NCBI GenBank assembly: GCA_910584975.1
Contig: CAJUEA010000003.1
Span: 1-64,000, forward strand
Direction: 5' to 3'
Origin: an uncultured Christensenella sp.
GTDB lineage: Bacteria > Bacillota > Clostridia > Christensenellales > UBA3700
Length of the DNA: 64,000 bases
Shown: positions 36,301 through 44,770 of the stretch, one piece after another
Numbering within the stretch: the stretch's first letter is position 1
Layout: the number at the start of each line of letters is the position of its first letter
The notes under the pieces: model-generated
Databases searched by the model: none
Told to the model about the DNA's origin: nothing
The model's input: the letters and a program-made list of their open reading frames with translations, nothing else
Translations under genes and position numbers: made by a program

Positions 36301-38248
36301 TAATTTCAAACAAATTGTGGAAATTGGTGATGAGGCGTTTTATAACAATTATAAGTTGAAAAGTGTGTATTTGCCAAATTCAATAAAACATATTGGCAAT
36401 AGTGCTTTTTATGGTTGCAGTCAAATTGAAAGCATTGTGTTGCCTGATAGTGTGCTTAGCATAGGCGATAGAGCATTCAAAGATTGTAGAAACCTAAAAA
36501 CCCTTGTAATGGGTGCAAACGCAAATAATGTAGGAACAGATGCTTTCAAAAATTGTGAGATAGAGGACGCAATTGTGCCGTCAACTGCTGTAAGATTTTT
36601 GGACGAGGAAAAGTTGATTTCTCTTGAAATTTTGGGGTCAACGATTTCTGACATAGATTTTGATGAATTTGAGAATTTGGAAAAACTTGTTTTGAATGAA
36701 GGTATAAGATCAATTCCTTATCAAGCTTTTGCGCAGTGCAGAAATCTTAAAGAAGTTGTAATACCAAATAGCGTTACAACGGTTACAACAAATGCGTTTG
36801 GCAATTGTAGGATAGAAAAAGCAACTATGCCAAATATTTGGTTGAAATATTTTCCAAAAACTTACTTGCGAGAGATAGTTATCACAAATGGGGACAGTTT
36901 GGATGACAGTGCGTTCAGCAATAACGCTTTTAATCTTGAAAGAGTTGTTCTGCCAAATGGTATGACAAGCATTGGCAATTATGCTTTTAGTCGGTGCCAA
37001 AAATTGAAAAATGTTACATTGCCATCCACATTGACAACAATTGGAGATTATGCATTTTATGGTTGTACATCTCTTAAGCAATTGGATATTCCACAAAGTG
37101 TAAAGTATATTGGGGACAATGCTTTTGAAGATAGTGGTATTGAAGAAATTGAACTGCCTGACAATGTTACAAGTCTTGGAGATAATGTTTTTTCAAGTTG
37201 TGATAATTTGAAAAGTGTAGTTTTGGGCAAAGGTATTAAAAAAATAGGTCAAAGGACTTTTTACAATTGCAGTAACCTTGAGAGCATTTCAATGTCAGAT
37301 GAAGTGACTGAAATTGGCGATTATGCATTTTATTATTGTATAAAGTTAAAAAATATAAATTTGCCAACAAATTTAACAGCAATAGGCAACTATGCTTTTA
37401 GCAACTGTGAAAGTTTGGCTGGCATTGCAATTCCAAATAATCTTCAAATGATTAATCAAAATGTCTTTTCTGATTGTTATCAATTAAAAAGTGTTAAATT
37501 TGGCACAAGTTTAAAAACAATTGGATATAATGCTTTTGAAGGGTGTAGGAGCTTGACTGAGCTTAACTTTGAACATGTTGAAAGCATTGGTAATACAAGT
37601 TTTTTTGATTGCGACGGACTTTTAAAAGTTACATTGAGTAGCAATGTAAAAACTATTGGATACAACGCGTTTTTTGGATGTGATGGAGCTATATTTTATT
37701 GCGAGTCAAAAAGTAAGCCAAATAACTGGAATAGCAGTTGGATGGCAGAGAATTACGCAGTAATTTGGGATTATAAAAATAATACCACCCCTGGCTATCT
37801 TCAGTTGAATGGAGTCAAATATACTTTAAATCATAATGATAAAACAGCAGTCATTGAAAAACAATCATATAGCTTGAATGGTGATGTGGAAATTCCTGCA
37901 AATGTTGAGTGTAATAATGTTGCATTTTCGGTAAAAACCATAAAAGATAGTGCATTTGATGCTTGCAAAATTAAAAACATTAAAATTGCAGATGGTGTTG
38001 AAATTGAGGCAAGAGCTTTTTTCAATTGTTTTGAATTGGAAAGTATACAATTGCCAGTAACTTTAACGAAATTACCGTATTGGATTATTTATTCTTGCAG
38101 AAATTTGTCAAAAATATATTTTGACGGCACAAGTAGTCAATGGCTAAATTTGCAAAAAAATGAAAATTGGGCTGCAATGACAAGTAATTTTACCATTGAA
38201 TGTTCTGACGGCAAAATTTTAAGCAAAGATGATGCAATACTAAATTAG
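33398..38248 (+). CDS. Giant zinc ribbon-TIR-helical repeat-transmembrane-LRR protein
   Basis: 1616 residues with no frameshift. Order: N-terminal zinc ribbon (C8, C11, C27, C30); TPR-like helices (about 45-155); TIR domain (about 158-305) with YYDCFICVKVTEDG, HTEDSVIANKIYDLL, GSDYEAMILYALHSS (E213 at the position of the NADase glutamate of catalytic TIRs) and WVKNEY (240-245); TPR-like helical repeats (320-800); three membrane spans (about 811-833, 853-877, 897-918); and from about 960 to the end some 20 or more BspA-type LRR_5 units of the form LP-x-S-x(4)-IG-x(2)-AF-x(2)-C-x(2)-L. Positive charges before span 1 and between spans 2 and 3 put the TIR side in the cytoplasm and the LRR side outside. 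Function is unknown; sensing with TIR signalling or NAD+ cleavage is inference. Confidence 0.88.
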   Translation: MELQSFKCKNCGGIMQAVANEEGVLKCEYCESIFTIPKIDSDAEVLQYLNIGEHGLDTCHFDDAFTAYQKAALLNKKEPEAYWGMALATAGVQYLDDCEQKHLQPIVHNITGKDFSKDKNYLKAISLATYEQKAEYIQKANEIDDIHKKFYDLKQSGLYYDCFICVKVTEDGSERHTEDSVIANKIYDLLKEEGFNPFYSEEEIQGRTGSDYEAMILYALHSSPCMFVVCTNEDYLQTPWVKNEYTRFLKMLRDEEKERESLTFVFQNNVVEKLPGVAGKIQGINFKTFNASEKIKDFVEKFAVKNIPEIARKEYSSDVYVKKQTMKQSVVKRQLTAATIGEITVSDQSKLKMANQFLERDNFASAASLCKNMIRENPSNSEAYWMLFLAENNCSNEKEFKNLQAEVDDFDNLEKAIASVSDYARKRVFYSALYYYAKKTLHLNAYVEFITLPDSKDRNIEELSKVFYQKALTEKNEDIFNQVIKTITNTDQYIDMNFEFANILPADSAQKYYDNILKVDEGHHKALWHSFVNGIPDLFAYFSDENNFKLIEDKIYSYGFNEYATDRLIEMVQSNLEENIDNACKIFDFIISMIPKENNDLYLEYLNDMVDKLIKLGRFGKVTKYNEMLLVMDQYDHNAHFNRCLITHNISNPIGLVKYADRFMDDKNFYAAMSSYSEKYPDNDNIYMEIASQLEKLFCVNDYPDILDNIVSRVYVSRDELVNCYDTIINVIQAVGNKLYNGILQEHNCKTDRDFYQLTEDVTKNKHWQMIRDIAVICNDKDKIQIVDELRESQPYISRKNRVEIKSLRTLRTLAFTNIIVIFAIIAFFVSFTLRSSIQKLDYFYYLIFGTTNFHAAFIVVFIFAIVGIVICLFKLLVIQRTPKKTEIIKLRMGKYYSIISNVIASAVLIALFSILIVPSVKISQANTGKNGLYTFNDNMFDLKEVAGGYSIERVLVEQTEITIPSKINFKQIVEIGDEAFYNNYKLKSVYLPNSIKHIGNSAFYGCSQIESIVLPDSVLSIGDRAFKDCRNLKTLVMGANANNVGTDAFKNCEIEDAIVPSTAVRFLDEEKLISLEILGSTISDIDFDEFENLEKLVLNEGIRSIPYQAFAQCRNLKEVVIPNSVTTVTTNAFGNCRIEKATMPNIWLKYFPKTYLREIVITNGDSLDDSAFSNNAFNLERVVLPNGMTSIGNYAFSRCQKLKNVTLPSTLTTIGDYAFYGCTSLKQLDIPQSVKYIGDNAFEDSGIEEIELPDNVTSLGDNVFSSCDNLKSVVLGKGIKKIGQRTFYNCSNLESISMSDEVTEIGDYAFYYCIKLKNINLPTNLTAIGNYAFSNCESLAGIAIPNNLQMINQNVFSDCYQLKSVKFGTSLKTIGYNAFEGCRSLTELNFEHVESIGNTSFFDCDGLLKVTLSSNVKTIGYNAFFGCDGAIFYCESKSKPNNWNSSWMAENYAVIWDYKNNTTPGYLQLNGVKYTLNHNDKTAVIEKQSYSLNGDVEIPANVECNNVAFSVKTIKDSAFDACKIKNIKIADGVEIEARAFFNCFELESIQLPVTLTKLPYWIIYSCRNLSKIYFDGTSSQWLNLQKNENWAAMTSNFTIECSDGKILSKDDAILN

Positions 38249-38394
38249 TATTGATAGTAAATATAAGGATATTTTTATAATGATTTTTTTAATTAAAATA
38301 TGTTATTATTAATTAAAGAATATTAATAAAGCATATTTCATTTGTTGTCTTTGATACTTTTTCATTTTTATAAATTTTATGATAACCCAAAACT

Positions 38395-38432
38395 TTCCTC
38401 GTAAAGCATTTGTTTTACGGGGAATTTTTTTT
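38395..38432 (+). terminator. Terminator of the TIR-LRR gene
   Basis: TTCCTCGTAAA (38395-38405) pairs with TTTTACGGGGAA (38413-38424) with one G-U, followed by T8. Confidence 0.8.
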
Positions 38433-38610
38433 ACGGGAATAACAAACATTTCCCGTAATTTACTATCATTTTTATGGGAAAGTTGTGTTATTAATATGTT
38501 AATTACTGGAAGAAATCAAAAAATAAATTTTAATTTTCTCAATTTGCATTGATTTTTAAGGTGTGAAATGTAAAATTTTAACAATTTTTTAAAAAAATCA
38601 GCATAAAGTA

Positions 38611-38638
38611 TTGACAATTTGCTATAATAGAGTATAAT
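38611..38638 (+). promoter_or_regulatory. Promoter of the hrcA-grpE-dnaK operon
   Basis: TTGACA (38611-38616) and TATAAT (38633-38638), spacer 16. Confidence 0.8.
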
Positions 38639-38642
38639 AGAA

Positions 38643-38669
38643 TTAGCAGTCAAGGGGTGAGAGTGCTAG
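38643..38669 (+). promoter_or_regulatory. CIRCE operator (HrcA binding site), one base off consensus on each arm
   Basis: TTAGCAGTC, nine bases, GAGTGCTAG. The consensus is TTAGCACTC-N9-GAGTGCTAA, so each arm has one change. It sits at the start point of the promoter, where HrcA represses in the absence of stress. Confidence 0.93.
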
Positions 38670-38736
38670 CAACCTAAACACTAAATTGAAAAATTGCTTG
38701 AATTTATGCTTATTTAAGCTGTGATAAGGAGGGAAT

Positions 38737-39744
38737 ATGAAAATCAGTGAACGCAAAAGCAAAATATTAAAATCGCTAATTGACAATTATATTTCAACCT
38801 GTGAGCCAATCAGTAGCAGTCAAATCAAGCAGGCGTGTTTGCCGGAAGTTAGTTCTGCAACAATCCGTAGTGAAATGGTGGCACTTGAAGAAATGGGTTA
38901 TCTTGTTCAACCTCATAAGTCTGCGGGCAGAGTTCCTTCCTCCAAAGCTTATCGCTACTATGTTGACAATTTGATTGACAGGGATGCCATTGATAGGCAA
39001 ATGGATAATTTTGTTGACTATTTTGACAGAAATTTTAGCGATGTTGAGCAAGTTGTAAAAAACACAGCAAAAGTGATAAGTGACATCACAAATTACACAT
39101 CCATTGTGGTTATGGGTGGTGTGGATAGCATAACTCTTAAAGATATTAAACTTGTGGATATTGGCGATGATAGTGCATTGCTTGTGATAATCACAGATAG
39201 TGGACTTTTAAAAGACAAAATCATTGATATCCCTCAAAATATGAAAAACAAGTTTTTTGCTCAAGCAAATGAAATGCTTGTTCAAATGTTTGCAGGAAAG
39301 ACTGTGAAGGAAATTACTGACAACAGCGATATTATTGTGCAATCTTCAATAAGCGAATATAGGGCATTGTTTCAAGAAGTTTTGGAAATGTTGCAAAACT
39401 ATAAGCGCAAAGAAGAAAGCAGAATGTATATGGAAGGCACAGACAAAATTTTTGATTACAAAGAATTTGAAGATGTAGGAAATGTGAAAAACTTTTTGTC
39501 AGTTATCAACACAGGAGAAAAATTGCACAGCTTGATAAGTCAAGATGATGTGGAAATTAATATAAAAATAGGAAAAGATGAAAACGCTGAGGAAAATATG
39601 GCTGTGGTTACTGCAAAATGTGTTATTGCAGGCAAAGAAGTGGGGCACGCAGTTGTAATCGGACCTGAAAGAATGGATTATCAAAAGGTTTTAGGCGTTC
39701 TTGGTGGAGTAACCAAAGCGATTGAAAAGATAAAAAAGGAGTAG
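38737..39744 (+). CDS. hrcA: Heat-inducible transcription repressor HrcA
   Basis: 335 residues, AAGGAGGG upstream. The N-terminal winged helix shows ERKSKILKSLIDNYISTCEPISS (about 4-26), LPEVSSATIRSEMVALEEMGYL and QPHKSAGRVPSSKAYRYYVD, all classic HrcA. The C-terminal GAF-like dimerisation part ends with VVIGPERMDYQKVLGVLGG. HrcA binds the CIRCE site upstream and represses this operon until unfolded protein titrates GroEL. It is the first gene of hrcA-grpE-dnaK, with a 3-base gap to grpE, so it represses its own synthesis. Confidence 0.97.
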   Translation: MKISERKSKILKSLIDNYISTCEPISSSQIKQACLPEVSSATIRSEMVALEEMGYLVQPHKSAGRVPSSKAYRYYVDNLIDRDAIDRQMDNFVDYFDRNFSDVEQVVKNTAKVISDITNYTSIVVMGGVDSITLKDIKLVDIGDDSALLVIITDSGLLKDKIIDIPQNMKNKFFAQANEMLVQMFAGKTVKEITDNSDIIVQSSISEYRALFQEVLEMLQNYKRKEESRMYMEGTDKIFDYKEFEDVGNVKNFLSVINTGEKLHSLISQDDVEINIKIGKDENAEENMAVVTAKCVIAGKEVGHAVVIGPERMDYQKVLGVLGGVTKAIEKIKKE

Positions 39745-39747
39745 GAC

Positions 39748-40296
39748 ATGGAAGAAAAGGAAATTTTGAGTGAGCAAGCTTGCGAGCAAGAAAACATTGA
39801 GGCTTGTGAGTCAGAGGCAAAAGAAGAGACAGCTGCCAAGCCAAAAAGAAAAAATAAAGCACAAATGGAGCTATTAAAACTTACTGAAGAAAATGAGAAA
39901 CTTCAAAACTACGCACTTCGTATGAAGGCAGATATGGAGAATATAAAGAAGCGTAATGAACATATCGCAAGAGATATGTACAATGACGGAAGAAATGATG
40001 CAATAATTTCTTTTTTGCCAGTTGTTGACAACTTGGAGCGTGCTATGAGTCTGGAAATGCCAGACGGAATAAAAGACGGCTTATCAAAAGTAAAAAAGCA
40101 AATAGATACGATTTTCGAACGATTAAACATCAAAGAGATTGAAAGTCTTGGAAAAGAGTTTGACCCAAATTTGCATAATGCATTAATGCAAATTGATGAC
40201 GAGGAAAACAGTGGAAAGTGTGTTCAAGTTTATGAAAAAGGTTACAAAATAAATGACAAAATTTTGCGTCACGCAAGTGTTGTTGTTGCAAAATAA
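39748..40296 (+). CDS. grpE: Nucleotide exchange factor GrpE
   Basis: 182 residues, AGGAG upstream, starting 3 bases after hrcA. An acidic N-terminal tail (EKEILSEQACEQEN) leads into the long dimerisation helix (about 35-85, LLKLTEENEKLQNYALRMKA then DMENIKKRNEH), followed by FLPVVDNLERAM and the beta-wing domain with LGKEFDPNLHNALMQ and a closing ILRHASVVVAK. GrpE releases ADP from DnaK. The helix length and C-terminal signatures are those of a normal GrpE. Confidence 0.96.
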   Translation: MEEKEILSEQACEQENIEACESEAKEETAAKPKRKNKAQMELLKLTEENEKLQNYALRMKADMENIKKRNEHIARDMYNDGRNDAIISFLPVVDNLERAMSLEMPDGIKDGLSKVKKQIDTIFERLNIKEIESLGKEFDPNLHNALMQIDDEENSGKCVQVYEKGYKINDKILRHASVVVAK

Positions 40297-40390
40297 TAGT
40301 TTTGAGAGAGCAAAACTTATCTAAAACAAATAGTTAATAATAACAAAATGTTATTTAAATAAGAAATTTATCAAAAGGAGATATAAAATT

Positions 40391-42208
40391 ATGGCAAAAA
40401 TAATTGGTATTGATTTAGGTACAACTAACTCTTGCGTTGCTGTTATGGAAGGTGGCGAGCCACAGGTTATAGCAAATGCCGAGGGCAATAGAACAACTCC
40501 GTCAGTGGTTGCATTTGCAAAAGACGGGGAAAGATTGGTTGGTGCAACTGCAAAAAGACAGGCTGTTGCAAACACTGACAGAACAATTTCTTCAATCAAA
40601 AGACATATGGGTAGTGATTACAAGGTTACTATCGATGGCAAAAAATTTACACCACAAGAAATTTCAAGTATGGTGCTTGGCAAACTAAAACAAGATGCAG
40701 AGGCTTTTCTTGGCGAAAAGGTTACACAAGCTGTAATCACTGTTCCAGCTTACTTTACTGATGCTCAAAGACAAGCAACAAAAGATGCAGGCAAAATTGC
40801 AGGACTTGATGTTTTGCGTATTATCAACGAGCCAACAGCAGCTGCTTTGGCTTATGGTTTGGATAAAGACACAACAAATGCTCAAAAAGTTTTGATTTAT
40901 GACTTGGGTGGTGGCACATTCGATGTTTCTGTGTTGGAGCTTGATAATGGCATGTTCCAAGTTCTTGCAACTTGTGGAGATAACAAGCTTGGTGGTGACG
41001 ACTTTGACAAAAGAGTTGCTGATTATATTTTGGATGAATTTAAAAAGTCTGAAAACATTTTTTTGTCAAAAGATAAAATGGCTATGCAAAGAATTATTGA
41101 GGCTGCTGAAAAAGCAAAAATTGAGCTTTCAAGCCTTTCTAAAACAAACATCAACTTGCCATTTATCACTGTTACAGCTGATGGCCCAAAATCAATTGAT
41201 ATCGATTTGACAAGAGCAAAATTTGATTCAATGACATCTGATTTGGTTGAAAGAACAATGAAACCACTTCGTCAAGCTTTGTCTGATGCAGGTTTGTCAA
41301 GCAATGACATTGCAAAAGTTATTTTGGTTGGTGGTTCAACTCGTATTCCTGCAGTTGTTGAGGCTGTTAAAAAAGCAACAGGAAAAGAGCCATACAAAGG
41401 CATTAACCCAGATGAGTGTGTTGCAATCGGTGCAGCAATTCAAGGTGGCGTGCTAACAGGTGATGTAAAAGATATGGTGCTTGTTGATGTTACTCCACTT
41501 TCACTTGGTATTGAAACTGCTGGTGGTGTGTTTACAGTGCTTATCCCAAGAAACACTTCTATCCCAACAAGCAAATCGCAAGTTTTCTCAACTTATGCTG
41601 ACAATCAACCTGCTGTTGATGTTCATGTTTTGCAAGGCGAGAGAAGTATGGCAAGTGACAACAAAACTTTGGGCAGATTTGTTTTGGATGGTATTCCTCC
41701 TGCACCAAGAGGAGTTCCACAAATTGAAATTACTTTTGATATCGATGCAAATGGTATCGTAAATGTTAAGGCTTTGGATAAAGGCACAAACAAAACTCAA
41801 AGTGTAACAATCACAGCATCTTCAAACTTGAGTGACGCTGATATTGATGCAGCTGTTAAAGAGGCAGAAAAATATGCTGAAGAGGACAAAAAGCGTAAAG
41901 AGGCTGTTGATGCTAAAAACGAGGCAGAACAATTGATTTTTGCATCTGAAAAGTTTATGAAAGAGAATGGCGAAAAGCTTACTGAAGATGAAAAAACAAA
42001 AATTCAAGAGGCTATCGACAAGGCAAAAGCAGATCTTGCAAAGGAAACTGAGGCTGATGCTATCCGTAAAGTAATTGAGGCAATGAGCGAAGTTACTGGA
42101 CCTATCTTTACAAGAATTTATCAAGAAACAGCTCAAGCTGAGCAAGCAAACAAAAATGGCGCAGATCCAAATGGCGATGTAGTTGTTGACGCTAACCCAG
42201 AGGAATAA
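40391..42208 (+). CDS. dnaK: Chaperone DnaK (Hsp70)
   Basis: 605 residues, AAGGAGA upstream. The ATPase domain begins [20 protein letters not shown] (3-22), with [37 protein letters not shown] and [16 protein letters not shown]. The gap relative to E. coli DnaK in the first lobe is the usual Gram-positive form. The substrate-binding domain and lid follow (about 360-590), and the tail is short. It folds and refolds proteins with DnaJ and GrpE. It lies 94 bases after grpE with no separate promoter visible. Confidence 0.98.
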   Translation: MAKIIGIDLGTTNSCVAVMEGGEPQVIANAEGNRTTPSVVAFAKDGERLVGATAKRQAVANTDRTISSIKRHMGSDYKVTIDGKKFTPQEISSMVLGKLKQDAEAFLGEKVTQAVITVPAYFTDAQRQATKDAGKIAGLDVLRIINEPTAAALAYGLDKDTTNAQKVLIYDLGGGTFDVSVLELDNGMFQVLATCGDNKLGGDDFDKRVADYILDEFKKSENIFLSKDKMAMQRIIEAAEKAKIELSSLSKTNINLPFITVTADGPKSIDIDLTRAKFDSMTSDLVERTMKPLRQALSDAGLSSNDIAKVILVGGSTRIPAVVEAVKKATGKEPYKGINPDECVAIGAAIQGGVLTGDVKDMVLVDVTPLSLGIETAGGVFTVLIPRNTSIPTSKSQVFSTYADNQPAVDVHVLQGERSMASDNKTLGRFVLDGIPPAPRGVPQIEITFDIDANGIVNVKALDKGTNKTQSVTITASSNLSDADIDAAVKEAEKYAEEDKKRKEAVDAKNEAEQLIFASEKFMKENGEKLTEDEKTKIQEAIDKAKADLAKETEADAIRKVIEAMSEVTGPIFTRIYQETAQAEQANKNGADPNGDVVVDANPEE

Positions 42209-42234
42209 AATACAAAAAAATTACCCTTTGACTT

Positions 42235-42260
42235 TTTCGCCGATTTTCAAGTCGGCGAAA
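42235..42260 (+). terminator. Hairpin between dnaK and dnaJ
   Basis: TTTCGCCGA (42235-42243) pairs with TCGGCGAAA (42252-42260). No T-run follows, so it may act as an attenuator or RNA-stability element rather than a full stop. Confidence 0.45.
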
Positions 42261-42435
42261 TTAGTCGTATTTTGAAATGAATTTTATTTGATTTGTTTTT
42301 TGTGATTTTGTTAAAACATAAAACACAATTTTAATTAGTTTTTTTTAATAATAGCGATTTTCGTAGTGTTTTTTAAAAAAATGATTAAGTATGCAACAAT
42401 AAAATTTGTTTTTGATTAGGTTAAGGAATTTATTT

Positions 42436-43572
42436 ATGGCAGAAAAGAATTATTATGATTTGCTTGGTGTGCAAAAAGGTGCAAGCGAGCAGGAAATTAA
42501 GGCGGCTTATCGTAAGGCTGTAATGAAATATCATCCGGATAGATACGCAACAAAACCTGAGGCAGAACGCAAGCAGGCAGAGGACACTTTTAAGGAAATC
42601 AACCACGCATATGATGTTTTGTCCGACCCACAAAAAAAGGCAAACTATGACCAATACGGAACAGAGGACGGCCCTCAGTTTAATGGTGGGTTCAGTGGTG
42701 GCACTGGTGGTTTTGGTGGCTTTGGCTTTGAAGACATCTTCAATCAGTTTTTTGGTGGCAGTGGCAGAACAAGTCGTGCAAATATGCCTATTGACGGCGA
42801 TGATATTACTATGCGATTGGATATCACTTTTGAGGAGTCCATCAAAGGCACAGAAAAATCAGTCAAAGTTTATCGAACAGAAAAATGTCCAGACTGCAAA
42901 GGCAGTGGCGCAAGTGATCCATCAAAAATTAGTACTTGTCCAGATTGTAATGGTACAGGTACTGTAACAATGACTCAAAACACAATTTTTGGCAGGCAGA
43001 CTGTCAGAACAAAGTGTTCAAGATGTGGTGGCAGTGGTAAAATTATAACTGAAAAGTGCAAAACTTGTCGTGGTGCTGGAACAATCAAAAAAGAAAGAGT
43101 TATTCCTGTTACTATTCCAGCTGGCGTTGACAACGGACAGACAATTACTTATATGAACGAAGGCGAGGTTGGTGTCAATGGTGGTCAAAACGGCAGATTG
43201 ATTATTGTGCTTAATGTTAAAGCTCATCCACTTTTTATAAGGGAAGGCTACGATTTGTATTACAAAGTGCCAATCACTATGACAGAGGCAATCAATGGTG
43301 CTAAAGTTGAAATTCCAACAACTGATAAATCGGTTACAATCACAATACCACCGGGTACAGCAACGGGTACAAAATTCCGTGTTAAGGGCTATGGTGTAAA
43401 ATACCTTAAAAAACAAGCGTATGGAGATTTGTATGTGACAGTCGAAATTGATACTCCACAAAAATTAAGCAAGAAACAACAAGATTTGCTAAAAGCATTT
43501 GAAGATTCTTTGGTTGATAAGCAATATGAAAAGCGTAAATCTTTCCGTACAAAATGGCTTGGCGAAAAGTGA
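42436..43572 (+). CDS. dnaJ: Chaperone DnaJ (Hsp40)
   Basis: 378 residues from the ATG at 42436, which has AAGGA 9 bases upstream; the in-frame ATG at 42406 has no RBS. The J domain (1-70) carries the HPD motif in KYHPDRY. A Gly/Phe-rich linker with GGFGGFGFEDIF follows. Four zinc-finger units are intact: CPDCKGSG, CPDCNGTG, CSRCGGSG and CKTCRGAG. The C-terminal substrate domains contain IPAGVDNGQ and IPPGTATGTKFRVKG. DnaJ stimulates DnaK ATPase and delivers substrate. The 228-base gap after dnaK and the hairpin in it suggest partly separate expression. Confidence 0.97.
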   Translation: MAEKNYYDLLGVQKGASEQEIKAAYRKAVMKYHPDRYATKPEAERKQAEDTFKEINHAYDVLSDPQKKANYDQYGTEDGPQFNGGFSGGTGGFGGFGFEDIFNQFFGGSGRTSRANMPIDGDDITMRLDITFEESIKGTEKSVKVYRTEKCPDCKGSGASDPSKISTCPDCNGTGTVTMTQNTIFGRQTVRTKCSRCGGSGKIITEKCKTCRGAGTIKKERVIPVTIPAGVDNGQTITYMNEGEVGVNGGQNGRLIIVLNVKAHPLFIREGYDLYYKVPITMTEAINGAKVEIPTTDKSVTITIPPGTATGTKFRVKGYGVKYLKKQAYGDLYVTVEIDTPQKLSKKQQDLLKAFEDSLVDKQYEKRKSFRTKWLGEK

Positions 43573-43621
43573 TTGAATATTGATTTGTTTAGATAAAAAT
43601 TTAATTTAATATCATAATGAA

Positions 43622-43653
43622 AAAACTGCTCCAAAAGAGCAGTTTTGATTTTT
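43622..43653 (+). terminator. Bidirectional terminator between dnaJ and the XRE gene
   Basis: AAAACTGCTC (43622-43631) pairs perfectly with GAGCAGTTTT (43637-43646), then GATTTTT; A/T runs on both sides serve both convergent genes. Confidence 0.8.
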
Positions 43654-43667
43654 ATTAACAATTAATT

Positions 43668-43940
43668 TTATAATAATTCTTTAATATTGTTTAAATGAGC
43701 GATACATTTTTTCAATTCGTTTTTTACATCAGCAGAATTGTTGCAATTAAGGCTTTTTCTTCCAACCAAATAATCAATAGAGACATTAAAATAGTCAGCA
43801 AGTAAAATCAATGCCTCGCTATCTGGACGCGTTTTGCCTGTTTCGTAGTTTGAAATAGTTTTTTGGTCAATTCCTGTCGCTTTTGACACATCGCTTTGTC
43901 TTAAATCGTGGTCTTCTCGCAGTTCTTTTAGTCTTAACAT
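43668..43940 (-). CDS. XRE-family helix-turn-helix regulator
   Basis: 90 residues. The Cro/C1-type HTH covers residues 1-62: LRLKELREDHDLRQSDVSKATGIDQKTISNYETGKTRPD, then ALILLADYFNVSIDYLVGR, the closing motif of SinR/Xre-like repressors. About 28 residues of helix follow, probably for dimerisation. It is divergent from the PH-domain gene; three TACTAA-type repeats lie in the 129 bases between them, so it likely controls both its own gene and that neighbour. The ligand or trigger is unknown. No phage genes surround it. Confidence 0.88.
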   Translation of the reverse strand: MLRLKELREDHDLRQSDVSKATGIDQKTISNYETGKTRPDSEALILLADYFNVSIDYLVGRKSLNCNNSADVKNELKKCIAHLNNIKELL

Positions 43941-43949
43941 ACATGCTCC

Positions 43950-44054
43950 TACTAATATTTTACTATTTTTTTATAATTTTAACAAAAATTTAGTAAAAAT
44001 GCTTGACATACTAATAATTTACTTATATAATAATTGTATACTAAGTTATTACTT
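43950..44054. promoter_or_regulatory. Three operator-like repeats and the promoter of the PH-domain gene
   Basis: TACTAATATTTTACTA (43950-43965), TACTAATAATTTACTT (44009-44024) and TACTAAGTTATTACTT (44039-44054) are near-palindromic copies of one site. The second fills the 17-base spacer between TTGACA (44003-44008) and TATAAT (44026-44031), and the third covers the start region. This is the layout expected for repression by the divergent XRE protein. Confidence 0.65.
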
Positions 44055-44069
44055 ACGGAGGAGATTAAA

Positions 44070-44471
44070 ATGAGTAACTTTTTGGAAAATGATTTGGGTA
44101 GAAATGAACAAGTAGTTCTTGTTGGTAAGTTGCATATTTTGACAATATTGCCATGGCATTTTATTAGATATGCAACAACTAAGTTAGGTTTTACTAACAA
44201 AAGAGTAGTGGGTAAGGTTGGATTTATTAAAAAACAATCATTGGATGCTCCACTAAACAAAATTAACAATGTAGGTGTTAGTCAAGGGCTTTTTGGTAAA
44301 ATATTTAACTGGGGAAAAGTTAAAATAAACACTTCTTCAGGCGAATATAGTTTTCCTTGCATTGTAAAGCCAAATGAGTTTAAAAACAAATTAATGGCAC
44401 AAGTTGATCAATTTGAAGAGGATAGATTGACTGCTCAAGCTCAACAACTTGCAAATGCAATTAAAAATTAA
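44070..44471 (+). CDS. Small bacterial PH-domain-like protein
   Basis: 133 residues from the ATG at 44070, preceded by GGAGGAG; an in-frame upstream start at 44034 would overlap the promoter. It reads as one small beta-rich domain of the bacterial pleckstrin-homology type: a hydrophobic N-terminal part with ILTILPWHFIRYATTKLGFTNKRVVGK, then DAPLNKINNVGVSQGLFGKIFNWGKVKINTSSG, a pattern typical of YdbS/bPH proteins (the phrase G-x-I-x-N-W-G-x-V near the centre), and a helical tail. No membrane span is clear. It is controlled, by inference, by the divergent XRE regulator. Role unknown; family members are often membrane-associated. Confidence 0.72.
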   Translation: MSNFLENDLGRNEQVVLVGKLHILTILPWHFIRYATTKLGFTNKRVVGKVGFIKKQSLDAPLNKINNVGVSQGLFGKIFNWGKVKINTSSGEYSFPCIVKPNEFKNKLMAQVDQFEEDRLTAQAQQLANAIKN

Positions 44472-44503
44472 TTAATTGTTTTGCACCAACCATAAAATTT
44501 ATA

Positions 44504-44540
44504 AACAGGAAGGAGAAATTTTTTCTCCTTCTTGTTTTTT
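44504..44540 (+). terminator. Terminator of the PH-domain gene
   Basis: AACAGGAAGGAGAAA (44504-44518) pairs with TTTCTCCTTCTTGTT (44522-44536) over 15 bp with one G-U, then a T-run. Confidence 0.85.
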
Positions 44541-44735
44541 AGCTTGTTTAAACAAAAATTTCATTGAATAAAAGTTAGTATTTAACACATTAGTAGCATT
44601 AATTTAATATTGGTAGCAGAACTTATGTTAAGTAGTTTAAGCAAAACATTATATTAAATATTTAATTTATCTAACCATATATTTTGTTTCGACAATTTTG
44701 TAAGCTAATTTAAAACTTTAAAGCAATTCTAACTA

Positions 44736-44764
44736 TTGACATTGTGCCAAAACTATGGTATAAT
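44736..44764 (+). promoter_or_regulatory. Promoter of the SRP RNA
   Basis: Perfect TTGACA (44736-44741) and TATAAT (44759-44764), spacer 17. The predicted start is at about 44771. Confidence 0.9.
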
Positions 44765-44770
44765 ACATTT

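Larger units (their letters stand above)
38249..38736. other. Intergenic region with terminator, nested inverted repeats and the hrcA control region
   Basis: Contains the terminator at 38395-38432, a second hairpin TTACGGGAA/TTCCCGTAA (38431-38439/38450-38458) and an outer pair AACTTTCC/GGAAAGTT (38391-38398/38477-38484), then the heat-shock promoter and CIRCE site. Confidence 0.65.
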
